A DNA stretch of 28,973 nucleotides, taken from NCBI GenBank assembly GCA_023388435.1, contig JAEWGG010000023.1, positions 1-28,973 on the forward strand, given 5' to 3'. This DNA comes from Bacillota bacterium. GTDB taxonomy: Bacteria > Bacillota > Clostridia > Saccharofermentanales > Fastidiosipilaceae. This document shows positions 1-9,388 of the stretch, one piece after another. The translations under genes were made by a program, and so were the position numbers. Below the pieces are notes generated by a model. That model worked only from the letters and a program-made list of their open reading frames with translations, did no database searches and was not told where the DNA came from. The first letter of the stretch is position 1, and every line of letters starts with the position of its first letter.

Positions 1-1131
1 GCTGGGGGCCGTCGTCGTGGGCGTGCTGCTGGGGGCCGTCGGCGTGGGTGTGGTACTGGAGGCCGTCGGCGTGGGTGTGGTACTGGAGGCCGTCGGCGTG
101 GGTGTGGTACTGGGGGCCGTCGGCGTGGGCGTGCTACTGGGGGCCGTTGTGGCCTGGCTGCTGGTCTCGATGGAGGCGGGCTTCAGCTTGGCCTCCAATC
201 GGCTCAAGCGCTCTTCCAGTTTACTGGCTGCCGCATCGCAGGCCTTCTGGCTCAGCTCCCTGGCCCCGGGTTTAAGCTCATAACGCAGGCGGTAGGCCTC
301 GGCCATCAGGCCGTCTAGATCCTCGCGTTCCCTGTTCTCCAGCTCTTTATAGTTTTTCTGCTTCTGGAGCTTCTCCGCCTGGCGATAGGCCTTCTCGAGG
401 CGGCTGCGGTCATAGACCTCGAGCTCCCAGCGTTCCAGGCTCTCCTTGTCCGCAGTCCGGCTGTATAGCTCGAGGGCAAAGGTCCCGGCCTCCTTGGGGC
501 GACCGGAGAGGCGGAGTAAAATGCCGCCCTCGCGGGGCTCCTCGGCCTGCTTTTCGTCCTGCTGGTAGAGGGACCAGGTCCGGAGACCCTCGGGCAGGTC
601 CCCACCGAGGCTGAGTTCCTGGACTTTCTCATCCTTCTCAGGGAAGCGGACTTCACTCAGGCTGAAGTCCTGGTCCAGGCTGCCGTAAATCTTACGGCTG
701 AGTTTTTTCTCCAGGCGGGGCTGAGACTCGGCCTGGCGCAGTTCCAGCTTGATCTGCTGGGGCTTGGCCTTGCTGCCCTGGGCCTTGACCTTGATGTAGC
801 CCGTGCTGGGGGCGAAGCCCTTAGCCGTCAGACGGTAGCTGTAGAGGCCAGGAGCCAGGCTCTCCGTATCGGAGACGTAGTCCCCCTCCACATCCCAGAG
901 GCTGAGGGAGACATCCTTGGCTTGGCCCGTCTTGCGCAGGGCTTTACCGTCTTTACCCTCAGTCTTATAGCTGTAGCTAAAAGTGACAGGATAGGTTTTT
1001 ACTGCCGGGCGCAGCTCTGCGCTGGGCGCGGCGGCGAAGAGGGGAGAGGCTGTGGGGACGATGAGGCCAGCGGCAATGAAAGCGCCGGCAGCGCTACGGC
1101 GCAGGCGGGCTTTTGCGGGCTGCTGAGTCAT
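1..1131 (-). CDS. Secreted Ser/Thr/Pro-repeat surface protein, C-terminus beyond window
   Basis: I do not recognise the family. The 377 visible residues begin with a basic N-region and hydrophobic stretch (about residues 10-34) ending LFAAA, a typical Sec signal peptide. Residues about 75-120 look like a beta-sandwich (LAPGLYSYRLTAKGF). Residues about 174-226 (LPEGL ... LSGRPKEAGTFALEL) resemble the putative Ig-like He_PIG fold. Residues about 243-320 are highly charged and probably coiled coil. From residue 331 a Thr/Pro/Ser tract of 9-residue repeats runs to the left edge. The start is the ATG at 1129-1131, preceded by AAAGGAG at a 6-base gap. A well-formed promoter lies about 110 bases upstream, so the gene is probably monocistronic at its 5' end. 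The layout suggests an extracellular protein with a stalk; any wall anchor would lie outside the window. Coding status is firm; function is unknown. Confidence 0.85.
   Translation of the reverse strand, partial: MTQQPAKARLRRSAAGAFIAAGLIVPTASPLFAAAPSAELRPAVKTYPVTFSYSYKTEGKDGKALRKTGQAKDVSLSLWDVEGDYVSDTESLAPGLYSYRLTAKGFAPSTGYIKVKAQGSKAKPQQIKLELRQAESQPRLEKKLSRKIYGSLDQDFSLSEVRFPEKDEKVQELSLGGDLPEGLRTWSLYQQDEKQAEEPREGGILLRLSGRPKEAGTFALELYSRTADKESLERWELEVYDRSRLEKAYRQAEKLQKQKNYKELENREREDLDGLMAEAYRLRYELKPGARELSQKACDAAASKLEERLSRLEAKLKPASIETSSQATTAPSSTPTPTAPSTTPTPTASSTTPTPTASSTTPTPTAPSSTPTTTAPS
7..141. repeat. Five tandem 27-bp repeats encoding a 9-residue Thr/Pro/Ser unit
   Basis: Copies start at 7, 34, 61, 88 and 115 with an exact 27-bp period and only a few base changes. 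On the minus strand each encodes a unit like TASSTTPTP. The array probably continues past the left edge. It is an in-frame minisatellite in the stalk of the surface protein, so copy number can change without frameshift. Confidence 0.93.
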
Positions 1132-1237
1132 GGAGGGCTCCTTTCTCACGACCGGGGCCAGCTGGGGGAAGAGGGCTTCCCCGAGAGGCCGTGACCGTCG
1201 GTAAACAGAGTTTTGCTTCATAGTTATGGTCCGCTCT

Positions 1238-1266
1238 ATCATACCGAAAAACTACGGGAATGTTAA
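1238..1266 (-). promoter_or_regulatory. Sigma-A-type promoter of the surface-protein gene
   Basis: On the minus strand a TTAACA -35 (1261-1266), a 17-base spacer and a TATGAT -10 (1238-1243). The predicted start near 1231 leaves a leader of about 100 bases before the ATG at 1131. It is among the few promoters here with both hexamers near consensus. The rest of 1132-1329 shows no other feature. Confidence 0.7.
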
Positions 1267-1329
1267 GGCTCTGTTGCGCATATTACAGGCCGGTGTCAAA
1301 ACGGGGTCGGGCGCAGGGCCCAGAGACAT

Positions 1330-1360
1330 AAAAAGACCCCGCCCGCAATGGCGGGCAGGG
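1330..1360 (-). terminator. Rho-independent terminator after glnS
   Basis: Read on the minus strand, a 10-bp GC-rich stem with one G-T wobble (arms 1351-1360 and 1337-1346) and a CATT loop is followed by TCTTTTTA. It lies about 54 bases past the glnS stop and closes the gltX-glnS operon. Confidence 0.88.
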
Positions 1361-1413
1361 CCTCGGGGGGACTTGGTGCACAGTGGCGAAATGCCGGACC
1401 TGCTTTTCGCCAC

Positions 1414-3096
<1,683 letters not shown>

Positions 3097-3157
3097 GGGA
3101 GATCCTTTCTCTTTACTTCACGGGTCTGGGTGCCTGGGCAGGAGTCCCCGCCGGACT

Positions 3158-4624
3158 CTAGGCCAGTTCCGCCCGCTCCAGCTGTCCCGCCAGTCGGGCC
3201 AGACTTTCCTCTCTGCCCAGTATGAAGAGCAGCTCGCTGGCCCCGCCCGGAGTGACTCCCTGGGCGGAAATGGCAATGCGGCAGGGCCACATGACCTGGC
3301 CATTCTTTTTTTCCAGACGTTGGGCGCAGTCCAGGAGGGCCTGGTGCAGGGCCTCCTGCTCCCAGTTCGGGAGGCTTTCAAGGGCCTGGTAGACGGCCCG
3401 GAGCAGTGGGGCGCTGCCCGCCGCCTGGGTCTTCATTTTTTTGTGGGCATAGAGCTCCGGGTCAAAGTCGGGGCGGTAGTCCAGCAGGAAGCGCAGCGTG
3501 GCCTCAATGTCCCCCAGCTTCTCCAGGCGGGGCTGGAGGCAGGCCGCGAGGACGCGGGACTTGGCCTCGCGGTCCTGGGCCCAGAAGGGGGCCCCAGCGA
3601 GCACGGAGTCAAAATAGGGCTGGCAGAGGGCCTGGAACTGGTCGAGGTCCATGGCCTTGAAATACTCCTGATTGAACCAGGTCAACTTCTTGTAGTCAAA
3701 GACGGCCGGAGACTTGGCGATGTGGGCCACGTCGAAGTTCCGCTCCAGCTCCTGCAGTGAAAAGATTTCCTGTTCTGTACCTGGAGACCAGCCCAGGAGC
3801 GCAAGGTAGTTGATGATGACCTCGGGGAGGTAGCCCTCTTTGATCAGGTCATCAAAGGAGGTCGCTCCGTGGCGCTTGGAGAGCTTGCGCCCGTCTTCAC
3901 CGACGATAAGAGGGAGGTGGATGTAGACCGGTTTCTCGTAGCCCAGGGCGTCGTAAAGCAAATTGTACTTAGGCGTTGAGGAGAGGTATTCGGAGCCGCG
4001 CACGACATGGGTGATGCCCATGGCGTGGTCGTCCACGACATTGGCGAAATTATAGGTGGGAAAGCCGTCGGACTTCAGGAGAATCTGGTCCTCCAGCTCC
4101 GAATTCTGCACACAGATATGGCCGTAGACCGCGTCGTCGAAACAGGTCTCACCCTCCAGGGGCATGCGCTGGCGGATAACGTAGGGTTCACCAGCCGACA
4201 GGCGGGCCTGGACCTCCTCCGGGCTGAGGTCGCGGCAGTGCCGGTCATAGCCCTGGTGTTCGCCCTCCGCCTTGAGTTGGGCCAGGCGCTCTTCGCCGCA
4301 GAAGCAGTAATAGGCGTGGCCCTGGCGGACCAGCTCTTCAGCGATGGGACGATAGCTGGCCTGGCGCTCACTCTGCACGTAGGGAGCATAGGGCCCTCCG
4401 ACATCCGGCCCCTCATCGTGCTGCAGGCCACAGCGCTTCAGTGTGCGGTAAATGAGCTCCAGAGCCCCCTCCACCTGGCGCTCCTGGTCCGTGTCCTCAA
4501 TGCGCAGGATGAAGCGCCCGCCCTGGGTCTTCGCCACCAGATACTCGTAGAGTGCGGTGCGGAGGTTACCGACGTGCATGAAGCCCGTGGGACTGGGCGC
4601 ATAACGTGTGCGTACCTCGTTCAT
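3158..4624 (-). CDS. gltX: Glutamyl-tRNA synthetase
   Basis: Cytoplasmic class I synthetase that charges tRNA-Glu. I start it at the ATG at 4622-4624 (product MNEVRTRYAPSPTGFMHVGN), because the family begins there and CGGAGAGACT provides a ribosome binding site. A further in-frame ATG upstream would add 19 unrelated residues. The product is 488 residues, normal for the family. HVGN at 17-20 is the HIGH motif and KLSKR at 247-251 the KMSKS motif. C107, C109 and C130 resemble the zinc-site cysteines of the E. coli type. It is the first gene of the gltX-glnS operon. Because a dedicated GlnRS is encoded next door, this GluRS would be expected to be discriminating (Glu only), which is an inference. 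Its short leader rules out a T-box. Confidence 0.97.
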   Translation of the reverse strand: MNEVRTRYAPSPTGFMHVGNLRTALYEYLVAKTQGGRFILRIEDTDQERQVEGALELIYRTLKRCGLQHDEGPDVGGPYAPYVQSERQASYRPIAEELVRQGHAYYCFCGEERLAQLKAEGEHQGYDRHCRDLSPEEVQARLSAGEPYVIRQRMPLEGETCFDDAVYGHICVQNSELEDQILLKSDGFPTYNFANVVDDHAMGITHVVRGSEYLSSTPKYNLLYDALGYEKPVYIHLPLIVGEDGRKLSKRHGATSFDDLIKEGYLPEVIINYLALLGWSPGTEQEIFSLQELERNFDVAHIAKSPAVFDYKKLTWFNQEYFKAMDLDQFQALCQPYFDSVLAGAPFWAQDREAKSRVLAACLQPRLEKLGDIEATLRFLLDYRPDFDPELYAHKKMKTQAAGSAPLLRAVYQALESLPNWEQEALHQALLDCAQRLEKKNGQVMWPCRIAISAQGVTPGGASELLFILGREESLARLAGQLERAELA

Positions 4625-4653
4625 AGTCTCTCCGTTTCTTAGCCTTTTTTCGG

Positions 4654-4681
4654 AATATAATAACATATAGAGCAGGGGCAA
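4654..4681 (-). promoter_or_regulatory. Probable gltX promoter
   Basis: On the minus strand TTGCCC (4676-4681), a 16-base spacer and TATATT (4654-4659). The predicted start is about 20-25 bases before the gltX ATG. It overlaps a perfect TATAAT on the plus strand, so the two directions may compete for polymerase. Confidence 0.5.
4656..4661 (+). promoter_or_regulatory. -10 element of a possible promoter for the DUF5685 gene
   Basis: A perfect TATAAT in a small AT-rich patch. No good -35 hexamer lies 16-18 bases upstream and there is no TG extension, so this is a weak call. It overlaps the opposing gltX -10. Confidence 0.35.
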
Positions 4682-4734
4682 AGTCTGGCCTCAAGACCGG
4701 CAGCCCCAGACCCATAAGGAGGAGCAAAAGCCCC

Positions 4735-5607
4735 GTGTTTGGCTATGTTCGGCCGTTTAAGGCCGAGTTGACCTTTCGTGATTTCGCCCGCTATCGTTCG
4801 GCCTACTGTGGCCTCTGCCAGGCCATCTCCCGCCACTATGGCCAGCTGCCGCGTATGGCGGTGAGCTACGATCTGACTTTTCTCATTCTGCTGCTGGAGT
4901 CCGTGGCGGAGGAGGAGCCCGTTCTATGCGAACGCCACTGCCCCATTCACCCCCTCAAGGCCCGAGCAATTGAGGGGGAGCGCCCCATCCTGCATTTTGC
5001 GGCGGCCCTGACCGTGCTGCTGGCCTGTGGGAATCTGCAGGATGACCTGCAAGACGGGGAGCGGCGCTGGCGCTCTGGGCTCTCCCTGCTGGCCCTCCGC
5101 CGGGCGCGAAAAAAGGCCGCCCGGGACTTTCCCCAGCTGGAGGAAGCCTTGAGCGCGGGCCTGGGCCGCCTGCGCGCTAAGGAGCAGGACCTGAAGTCGG
5201 CGGAGGAGCAGGCCGAGAGCTTCGGCGCTCTTCTGGGGGAACTGGCCCGTCAGGCCCTGGAGCAGGAGGGTGGAGCGGGGGGCTCCACGGATGGGCGTCT
5301 GGACGAAGTCATCCCCTACATCCTCCAGCGGGTTGGGGCCTGGATTTTCCTGCTTGACGCGGCGGATGACTACGAGGCCGACCTCAGACGACAGGGCTAC
5401 TCGCTCCTGCCGGGCAAAAGGCGCAGCGAGGCGGTGGAACGCCTGCGCCCCAGGCTCCAGATACTGGAGGAGGAGATCGAAAAGGCTGCGGCCCTCCTGC
5501 CCTATAAGCGCGATGCCAGGCTCATCGCAAACATCGTTCTGGACGGCCTGGCCAGCCAGCGCGAGTCCGTGCTCTGCCCGGATAAGCGGCGGCGGGAGAA
5601 ACTCTAG
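4735..5607 (+). CDS. DUF5685 family protein
   Basis: The opening MFGYVRPFKAELTFRDF, then YRSAYCGLCQA and YDLTFLILLLES, matches the DUF5685 family as I recall it; function is unknown. I use the GTG at 4735 because the family begins MFGY; AAGGAGGAG lies upstream. The 290 residues are mostly helical. Visible features are Y24-C-G-L-C28, a second Cys pair in C65-ERH-C69-P-IHP that could bind metal with the first, and two Asp-rich stretches: D103-D-L-Q-D107, and D211-D-Y-E-A-D216 at the end of a hydrophobic helix. The spacing recalls the two aspartate motifs of all-alpha isoprenoid synthases, which is only an inference. There is no signal peptide. It stands alone, divergent from gltX and about 90 bases before tarI, with no terminator seen in between. 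Confidence 0.85.
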   Translation: MFGYVRPFKAELTFRDFARYRSAYCGLCQAISRHYGQLPRMAVSYDLTFLILLLESVAEEEPVLCERHCPIHPLKARAIEGERPILHFAAALTVLLACGNLQDDLQDGERRWRSGLSLLALRRARKKAARDFPQLEEALSAGLGRLRAKEQDLKSAEEQAESFGALLGELARQALEQEGGAGGSTDGRLDEVIPYILQRVGAWIFLLDAADDYEADLRRQGYSLLPGKRRSEAVERLRPRLQILEEEIEKAAALLPYKRDARLIANIVLDGLASQRESVLCPDKRRREKL

Positions 5608-5631
5608 TCCGGCGGAGCGGGGGGGCAACTG

Positions 5632-5672
5632 TGCTAGAATAGCGCTATTTATGTCCGCCCTCAGAGGCGGAC
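5632..5672 (+). promoter_or_regulatory. Extended -10 promoter and palindromic leader before tarI
   Basis: TGCTAGAAT (5632-5640) is an extended -10 with no convincing -35. A perfect 12-bp palindrome, AATAGCGCTATT (5638-5649), overlaps the -10 and the expected start site and could be an operator. A 7-bp hairpin (GTCCGCC 5653-5659 with GGCGGAC 5666-5672) follows in the leader without a T-run. AAAGGAG then sits 8 bases before the tarI ATG. Confidence 0.55.
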
Positions 5673-5699
5673 TGAGCGTAGAAAAAAGGAGAACAGACC

Positions 5700-6449
5700 A
5701 TGCTCTTTGCCGGAATTCTGGCTGGAGGCAGCGGGCGCCGCATGCGCTTCAGCGACCTCCCGAAGCAGTTTCTCATTCTGGGCGACAAGCCCGTGATCAT
5801 CCATACGGTGGAAAAATTCCTGGCTGTGCCCGACTTTTCCCAAATTTACGTCGGCGTCCACCCGGAGTGGCAGGACTACTTCGAGGACCTGGTCCAGCGC
5901 TATCTGCCCACAGCCCAGGAGCGAATCTGTATCGTCGCCGGGGCTGGAGACCGTGCGGGCACCCTGCGCCAGATTCTGGAAGCCATCGAAGCCCGCTACG
6001 GGCAGTCCGCCCAGCACGCCATCGTCAGTCACGACGCCGTGCGTCCCTTTGTCGATGTGGCCTGTATTGAGGCGAATATCCGCGCTCTGGAGCGCTGGGA
6101 CATGGTGGATACGGTCATCCCCGCCACGGATACCATCATCGCCTCGAAGGATGGGGAGGAAATCAGCGCCATCCCGCCCCGTCAGGAACTCTATCAGGGA
6201 CAGACCCCGCAGACCTTTCGCATCCGGCGCTATCTGGAGGTGCTGGACAGCCTCAGCCCGGAGGAGGAGGCCAGCCTGACCGACGCCTGCAAGGTCTTCA
6301 CCCTGCGCCAGCTTCCCGTCGGCCTGGTCCCGGGGGCCGGCAGCAACATTAAACTGACCAGCGTCGTGGACTTGAAGCTGGCCTACGCCCTCATCGACGA
6401 GCAGCTGCCGGCCTCTTACCAGCAGCAGGCGGTGAACCATGCTCAGTAA
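5700..6449 (+). CDS. tarI: Ribitol-5-phosphate cytidylyltransferase TarI
   Basis: Makes CDP-ribitol from ribitol-5-phosphate and CTP for teichoic-acid synthesis in the cytoplasm. The 249 residues fit the IspD/TarI nucleotidyltransferase fold: LAGGSGRRM at 8-15 is the nucleotide loop, LPKQF (K22) the catalytic lysine region, and VSHDAVRPFVD and TPQTFR are conserved blocks. Sequence alone could suggest IspD, but the next gene encodes TarJ and overlaps it by 11 bases, so TarI is the better call. It heads a tight operon tarI-tarJ-licD-licD-LCP. The start is supported by AAAGGAG and the MLFAGILAGG opening. Confidence 0.92.
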   Translation: MLFAGILAGGSGRRMRFSDLPKQFLILGDKPVIIHTVEKFLAVPDFSQIYVGVHPEWQDYFEDLVQRYLPTAQERICIVAGAGDRAGTLRQILEAIEARYGQSAQHAIVSHDAVRPFVDVACIEANIRALERWDMVDTVIPATDTIIASKDGEEISAIPPRQELYQGQTPQTFRIRRYLEVLDSLSPEEEASLTDACKVFTLRQLPVGLVPGAGSNIKLTSVVDLKLAYALIDEQLPASYQQQAVNHAQ

Positions 6450-7455
6450 GCGGGTCTCCCTCCTGAGGCCCCACTTTTTTGCAATCGACTATGTGCAGTT
6501 GCAGAATCTGGAGGCCAAAGTCCTGGTCCGCCCAGAATATCTCTGTCTCTGCCATGCCGACCAGCGCTATTACCAGGGGCAGCGCCGACCTGAGGCCCTG
6601 CGTAAGAAGCTGCCTATGGCCCTGATTCACGAGTGTGCGGGACGTGTGCTCCAGGACCCGACGGGCCAGTTCCAGCCCGGTCAGCGGGTTGTGCTGATAC
6701 CGAATGTGCCAGATCCCCAGCGGAGGGGGCAGTATGAGAACTACGGTGAGCAGGTGGGTTTCCGTTCCAGCGGCCTTGACGGCTTCACTCAGGAGCTGCT
6801 GGCCCTGGAGGCGGACCGCGTCGTGCCCGCCCCGGACATCGCGCCCGAAGTGGCGGCGATCACGGAGTTCTTTTCGGTGGCCTTCCATGGAATTGGCAAA
6901 CTGGCCAGAACCATGGGCCGTGAGCCGCAGGAGGTGGCGGTCTGGGGGGACGGCAGCCTGTCTTATGTGCTCTGCCTCGCCCTGCGCTGGCTCTATCCCC
7001 AGCTGGCTATATACCTGGTGGGAAAAAAAGAAATAAAGACGCGCCTGTTCACCTTTGTTGATCAAATCTATTACAGCAATGATCTCCCTGCGGACCTGCG
7101 CTTTGATTGGGCTTTTGAGTGCTGCGGGGGGCAGGGGAGCTACTACGCCATCCAGGACATAATTCGCCAGATCCGACCTGAGGGCGGCGTGGCCCTGATG
7201 GGCGTCTCCGAGGAGCAGATTGCGGTCAACACACGGGACATACTCGAAAAGGGGCTGACGTTTATCGGGGCCTCGCGCTCCGGACGGGAGGACTTCCTGG
7301 CCGCCGTGGAGGCCCTGGCGGAACCCAAGTTGGCCCGCCGCCTGGGCCGCATTGTCAAATATGAGGGCCCCGTGCGCTCGGTGACGGACCTGCACCGCAT
7401 TTTTGAGCAGGATCGCAACAATCCGTTTAAGACGGCCTTTAAATGGGAATTCTAG
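6439..7455 (+). CDS. tarJ: Ribulose-5-phosphate reductase TarJ
   Basis: Zinc-containing medium-chain dehydrogenase family member that reduces ribulose-5-phosphate to ribitol-5-phosphate with NADPH, feeding TarI. The protein is 338 residues, the usual size. C38 in LCLCHADQRYYQG and H64-E65 in HECAGRV fit the catalytic zinc ligands, and the Rossmann segment VWGDGSLSYVLCLAL carries the cofactor loop. The ATG lies inside the end of tarI (11-base overlap), so the two are translationally coupled. TarI and TarJ usually act as a complex, and the overlap suits balanced expression. Identity is supported by the whole length and by context. Confidence 0.93.
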   Translation: MLSKRVSLLRPHFFAIDYVQLQNLEAKVLVRPEYLCLCHADQRYYQGQRRPEALRKKLPMALIHECAGRVLQDPTGQFQPGQRVVLIPNVPDPQRRGQYENYGEQVGFRSSGLDGFTQELLALEADRVVPAPDIAPEVAAITEFFSVAFHGIGKLARTMGREPQEVAVWGDGSLSYVLCLALRWLYPQLAIYLVGKKEIKTRLFTFVDQIYYSNDLPADLRFDWAFECCGGQGSYYAIQDIIRQIRPEGGVALMGVSEEQIAVNTRDILEKGLTFIGASRSGREDFLAAVEALAEPKLARRLGRIVKYEGPVRSVTDLHRIFEQDRNNPFKTAFKWEF

Positions 7456-7469
7456 GAGGAACTGCCCCT

Positions 7470-8354
7470 GTGGAAAGCACAGCCAAGCCCGCTCCAGACA
7501 TCCGTGACTACCAGCGCTGCGCCTGGGACATGTATCTGTATTTTGCCGACTTTTGCCGCCGCCACCAGCTCCGCCACTATGTCTGTGGGGGCTGCTGTAT
7601 CGGGGCCCTGCGCCACGGGGGCTTCATTCCCTGGGATGACGACATCGACGTCTTTATGCCGCGGCCGGACTATGAGCGCCTGACGGAGCTCTGGCCCAGG
7701 GAGGCCGACACGGGACGCTACAGCCTCTGCCGCAGTGACCGCGAGCACAATTACCACGACTGCGGCACGCTGATCAAGGACAACCGGACGACTTTTATCA
7801 ATCGACACAGCCGGCATGAGGACATCAATCACGGATACATGCTGGACGTCATCCCGCTGGACGCCGCGGCCCCCCAGGGTCTGGCCCGCCGTTTGCAGCT
7901 GTTTTATGCCATGGTTTTCAGTCTCTACAACGCCCAGCGTCTGCCCGACAACCAGGGTTCCGCCGTGCGCCTGGCCTCCCGTCTGCTGCTGGGTCTCGTG
8001 CCCTGGAAGGGCCTGCGCTACCGTCTCTGGCGCTGGGCTGAGCGCCGCATGAGCCGCTATCCATGGGAGCAGGCCGAGTACGTTAGCGAACTGGTCACCG
8101 GCTTTCGCTATATGAAACTGCTCTATCCCGCAGAGATCTTTGGCAGCGGGCGGGACCAGGCCTTCGCTTCGGGGCAGGTCCGATTGCCAGCCCGCGCCGA
8201 GGACTACCTCCACCAGGCCTTCGGCGATTACATGCAGCTTCCGCCTCCTGAGGCACGGGTCCCCAAACACGATGTGTTCTTCGCCGATTTGGAGCGGCCC
8301 TACACGGAATACAAGGGTATTTATTACTGTGTGAAGGAGGGGGAGAAGGTCTGA
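7470..8354 (+). CDS. LicD family phosphotransferase, first copy
   Basis: LicD proteins transfer phosphocholine (or a related group) from a CDP-carrier to teichoic-acid sugars. The signature GALRHGGFIPWDDDIDV is at about 45-61, with the DDD triad at 56-58 that binds metal in this nucleotidyltransferase superfamily; LDVIPLD is a second conserved block. I start at GTG 7470, preceded by GGAGG at a 10-base gap; this gives 294 residues. The ATG at 7443 is in frame but lies inside tarJ without a clear binding site. The gene follows tarJ by 14 bases and overlaps the second licD by one base. No licA, licB or licC lies in this window, so the choline source is unseen. The exact acceptor and group are inferred. 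Confidence 0.9.
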   Translation: MESTAKPAPDIRDYQRCAWDMYLYFADFCRRHQLRHYVCGGCCIGALRHGGFIPWDDDIDVFMPRPDYERLTELWPREADTGRYSLCRSDREHNYHDCGTLIKDNRTTFINRHSRHEDINHGYMLDVIPLDAAAPQGLARRLQLFYAMVFSLYNAQRLPDNQGSAVRLASRLLLGLVPWKGLRYRLWRWAERRMSRYPWEQAEYVSELVTGFRYMKLLYPAEIFGSGRDQAFASGQVRLPARAEDYLHQAFGDYMQLPPPEARVPKHDVFFADLERPYTEYKGIYYCVKEGEKV

Positions 8355-9310
8355 TGGAGGCGAAACCTATGCGGGCGGAGCTGGAGCAAAAGTCCACAGA
8401 GCTGATTCTGGAGCTGCCTGGTCAGGATTCCGTTCCCCTCCGCGCCGTGCAACTGCGCTGTCTGGAAATCCTGGACGTGTTTGATGACTTTTGCCGCCGC
8501 CACCACTTGCAATACAGCCTCTGTGGAGGTTGCTGCATCGGGGCCCTGCGTCACGGGGGCTTCATCCCCTGGGACGACGATGTTGACGTACATATGCCGC
8601 GGCGGGACTATGAGCGGCTGACGGAGCTCTGGCCCCAGGAACAGGGCCTCGCCCGCTACCAGCTCTGCCGCACAGGTCCTGGGGCCTTCTATGACACGAT
8701 GCTGACGGCGATCGTGGATATGGAGACCTGCTTCGTGAAGCGGGGCCAGGAAAAACTTGATATACCCCACGGCCTACGCCTGGAGGTCATCCCCCTGGAC
8801 GGGGCCCCAGAGGGCCGCTGGGCACGGCGTCGCCAGCTGATCTGGGCCCTGCTCTTCTACTTGTATAACCGTGAATTCGCCCCCGAGAATCGAGGGGCCC
8901 TGGCCGCTGTTCTGGGGCGCATCGCCCTGGCACTGGCGCCCTTCCGCTCCTGGCGGACGCGGCTCTGGCAGCTGGCCGAGCGGCGTATGAGCCGCTACCA
9001 GGCGGAGGAGACGGGCTACTGGACGGAGCTCTGTGTGACCTGGAAATACATGCGTCAGCGCTATCCCTATGCGGTCTTTGCCGGAACCCGGGAGGAGAGC
9101 TTCGAGGGTCGGAAGTTCCCTCTTCCCGTCCAGGCGGAGGCCTACTTGCAGCAGGCTTTTGGCGCATATATGGAGCTGCCTCCAGAGGAGCAGCGCCGCC
9201 CTAAGCATGAGGCGCTGCTGCTGGACCCGGACCAGTCCTACCGGGTCTACCAGGACCGACTGGAGCTCCTGCGCCAGACTGCTTCGGCAGAGCGGGATGA
9301 AAAGGGCTAG
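8354..9310 (+). CDS. LicD family phosphotransferase, second copy
   Basis: Paralogue of the preceding gene, sharing long blocks: CGGCCIGALRHGGFIPWDDD (DDD at 74-76), DYERLTELWP, AERRMSRY and a C-terminal KHE/KHD segment. It is 318 residues, with a different N-terminal extension of about 25 residues. ATG overlaps the previous stop as TGATG and AAGGAGG lies upstream, so it is translationally coupled. Pneumococcus uses two LicD enzymes (LicD1 and LicD2) that add phosphocholine to two different sugars of the same repeat; a similar division of labour is likely here but is inferred from the pairing. Divergence outside the core is large, so the duplication is not recent. Confidence 0.9.
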   Translation: MEAKPMRAELEQKSTELILELPGQDSVPLRAVQLRCLEILDVFDDFCRRHHLQYSLCGGCCIGALRHGGFIPWDDDVDVHMPRRDYERLTELWPQEQGLARYQLCRTGPGAFYDTMLTAIVDMETCFVKRGQEKLDIPHGLRLEVIPLDGAPEGRWARRRQLIWALLFYLYNREFAPENRGALAAVLGRIALALAPFRSWRTRLWQLAERRMSRYQAEETGYWTELCVTWKYMRQRYPYAVFAGTREESFEGRKFPLPVQAEAYLQQAFGAYMELPPEEQRRPKHEALLLDPDQSYRVYQDRLELLRQTASAERDEKG

Positions 9311-9388
9311 AATGTTATATCACTGACAGGTCTGCCTTGGCCCCTGGGCCGAATCGCGGACAGCAGTTGTGGATAGAGAGGAAGAAGC

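Noticed and set aside
7..141. Regular repeats considered as a CRISPR array
   Set aside because: Units are directly adjacent with no unique spacers and encode a Thr/Pro peptide in the frame of the surface protein.
4625..4681. T-box or other leader RNA before gltX
   Set aside because: The space between the likely promoter and the start codon is only about 20-25 bases, too short for such an element.
5700..6449. IspD (MEP pathway) instead of TarI
   Set aside because: The fold is shared, but the 11-base overlap with tarJ and the following licD genes favour the teichoic-acid enzyme.
7443..7469. ATG at 7443 as the start of the first licD
   Set aside because: It lies inside tarJ without a good binding site, while GTG 7470 has GGAGG at a suitable distance and the extra nine residues look non-conserved.
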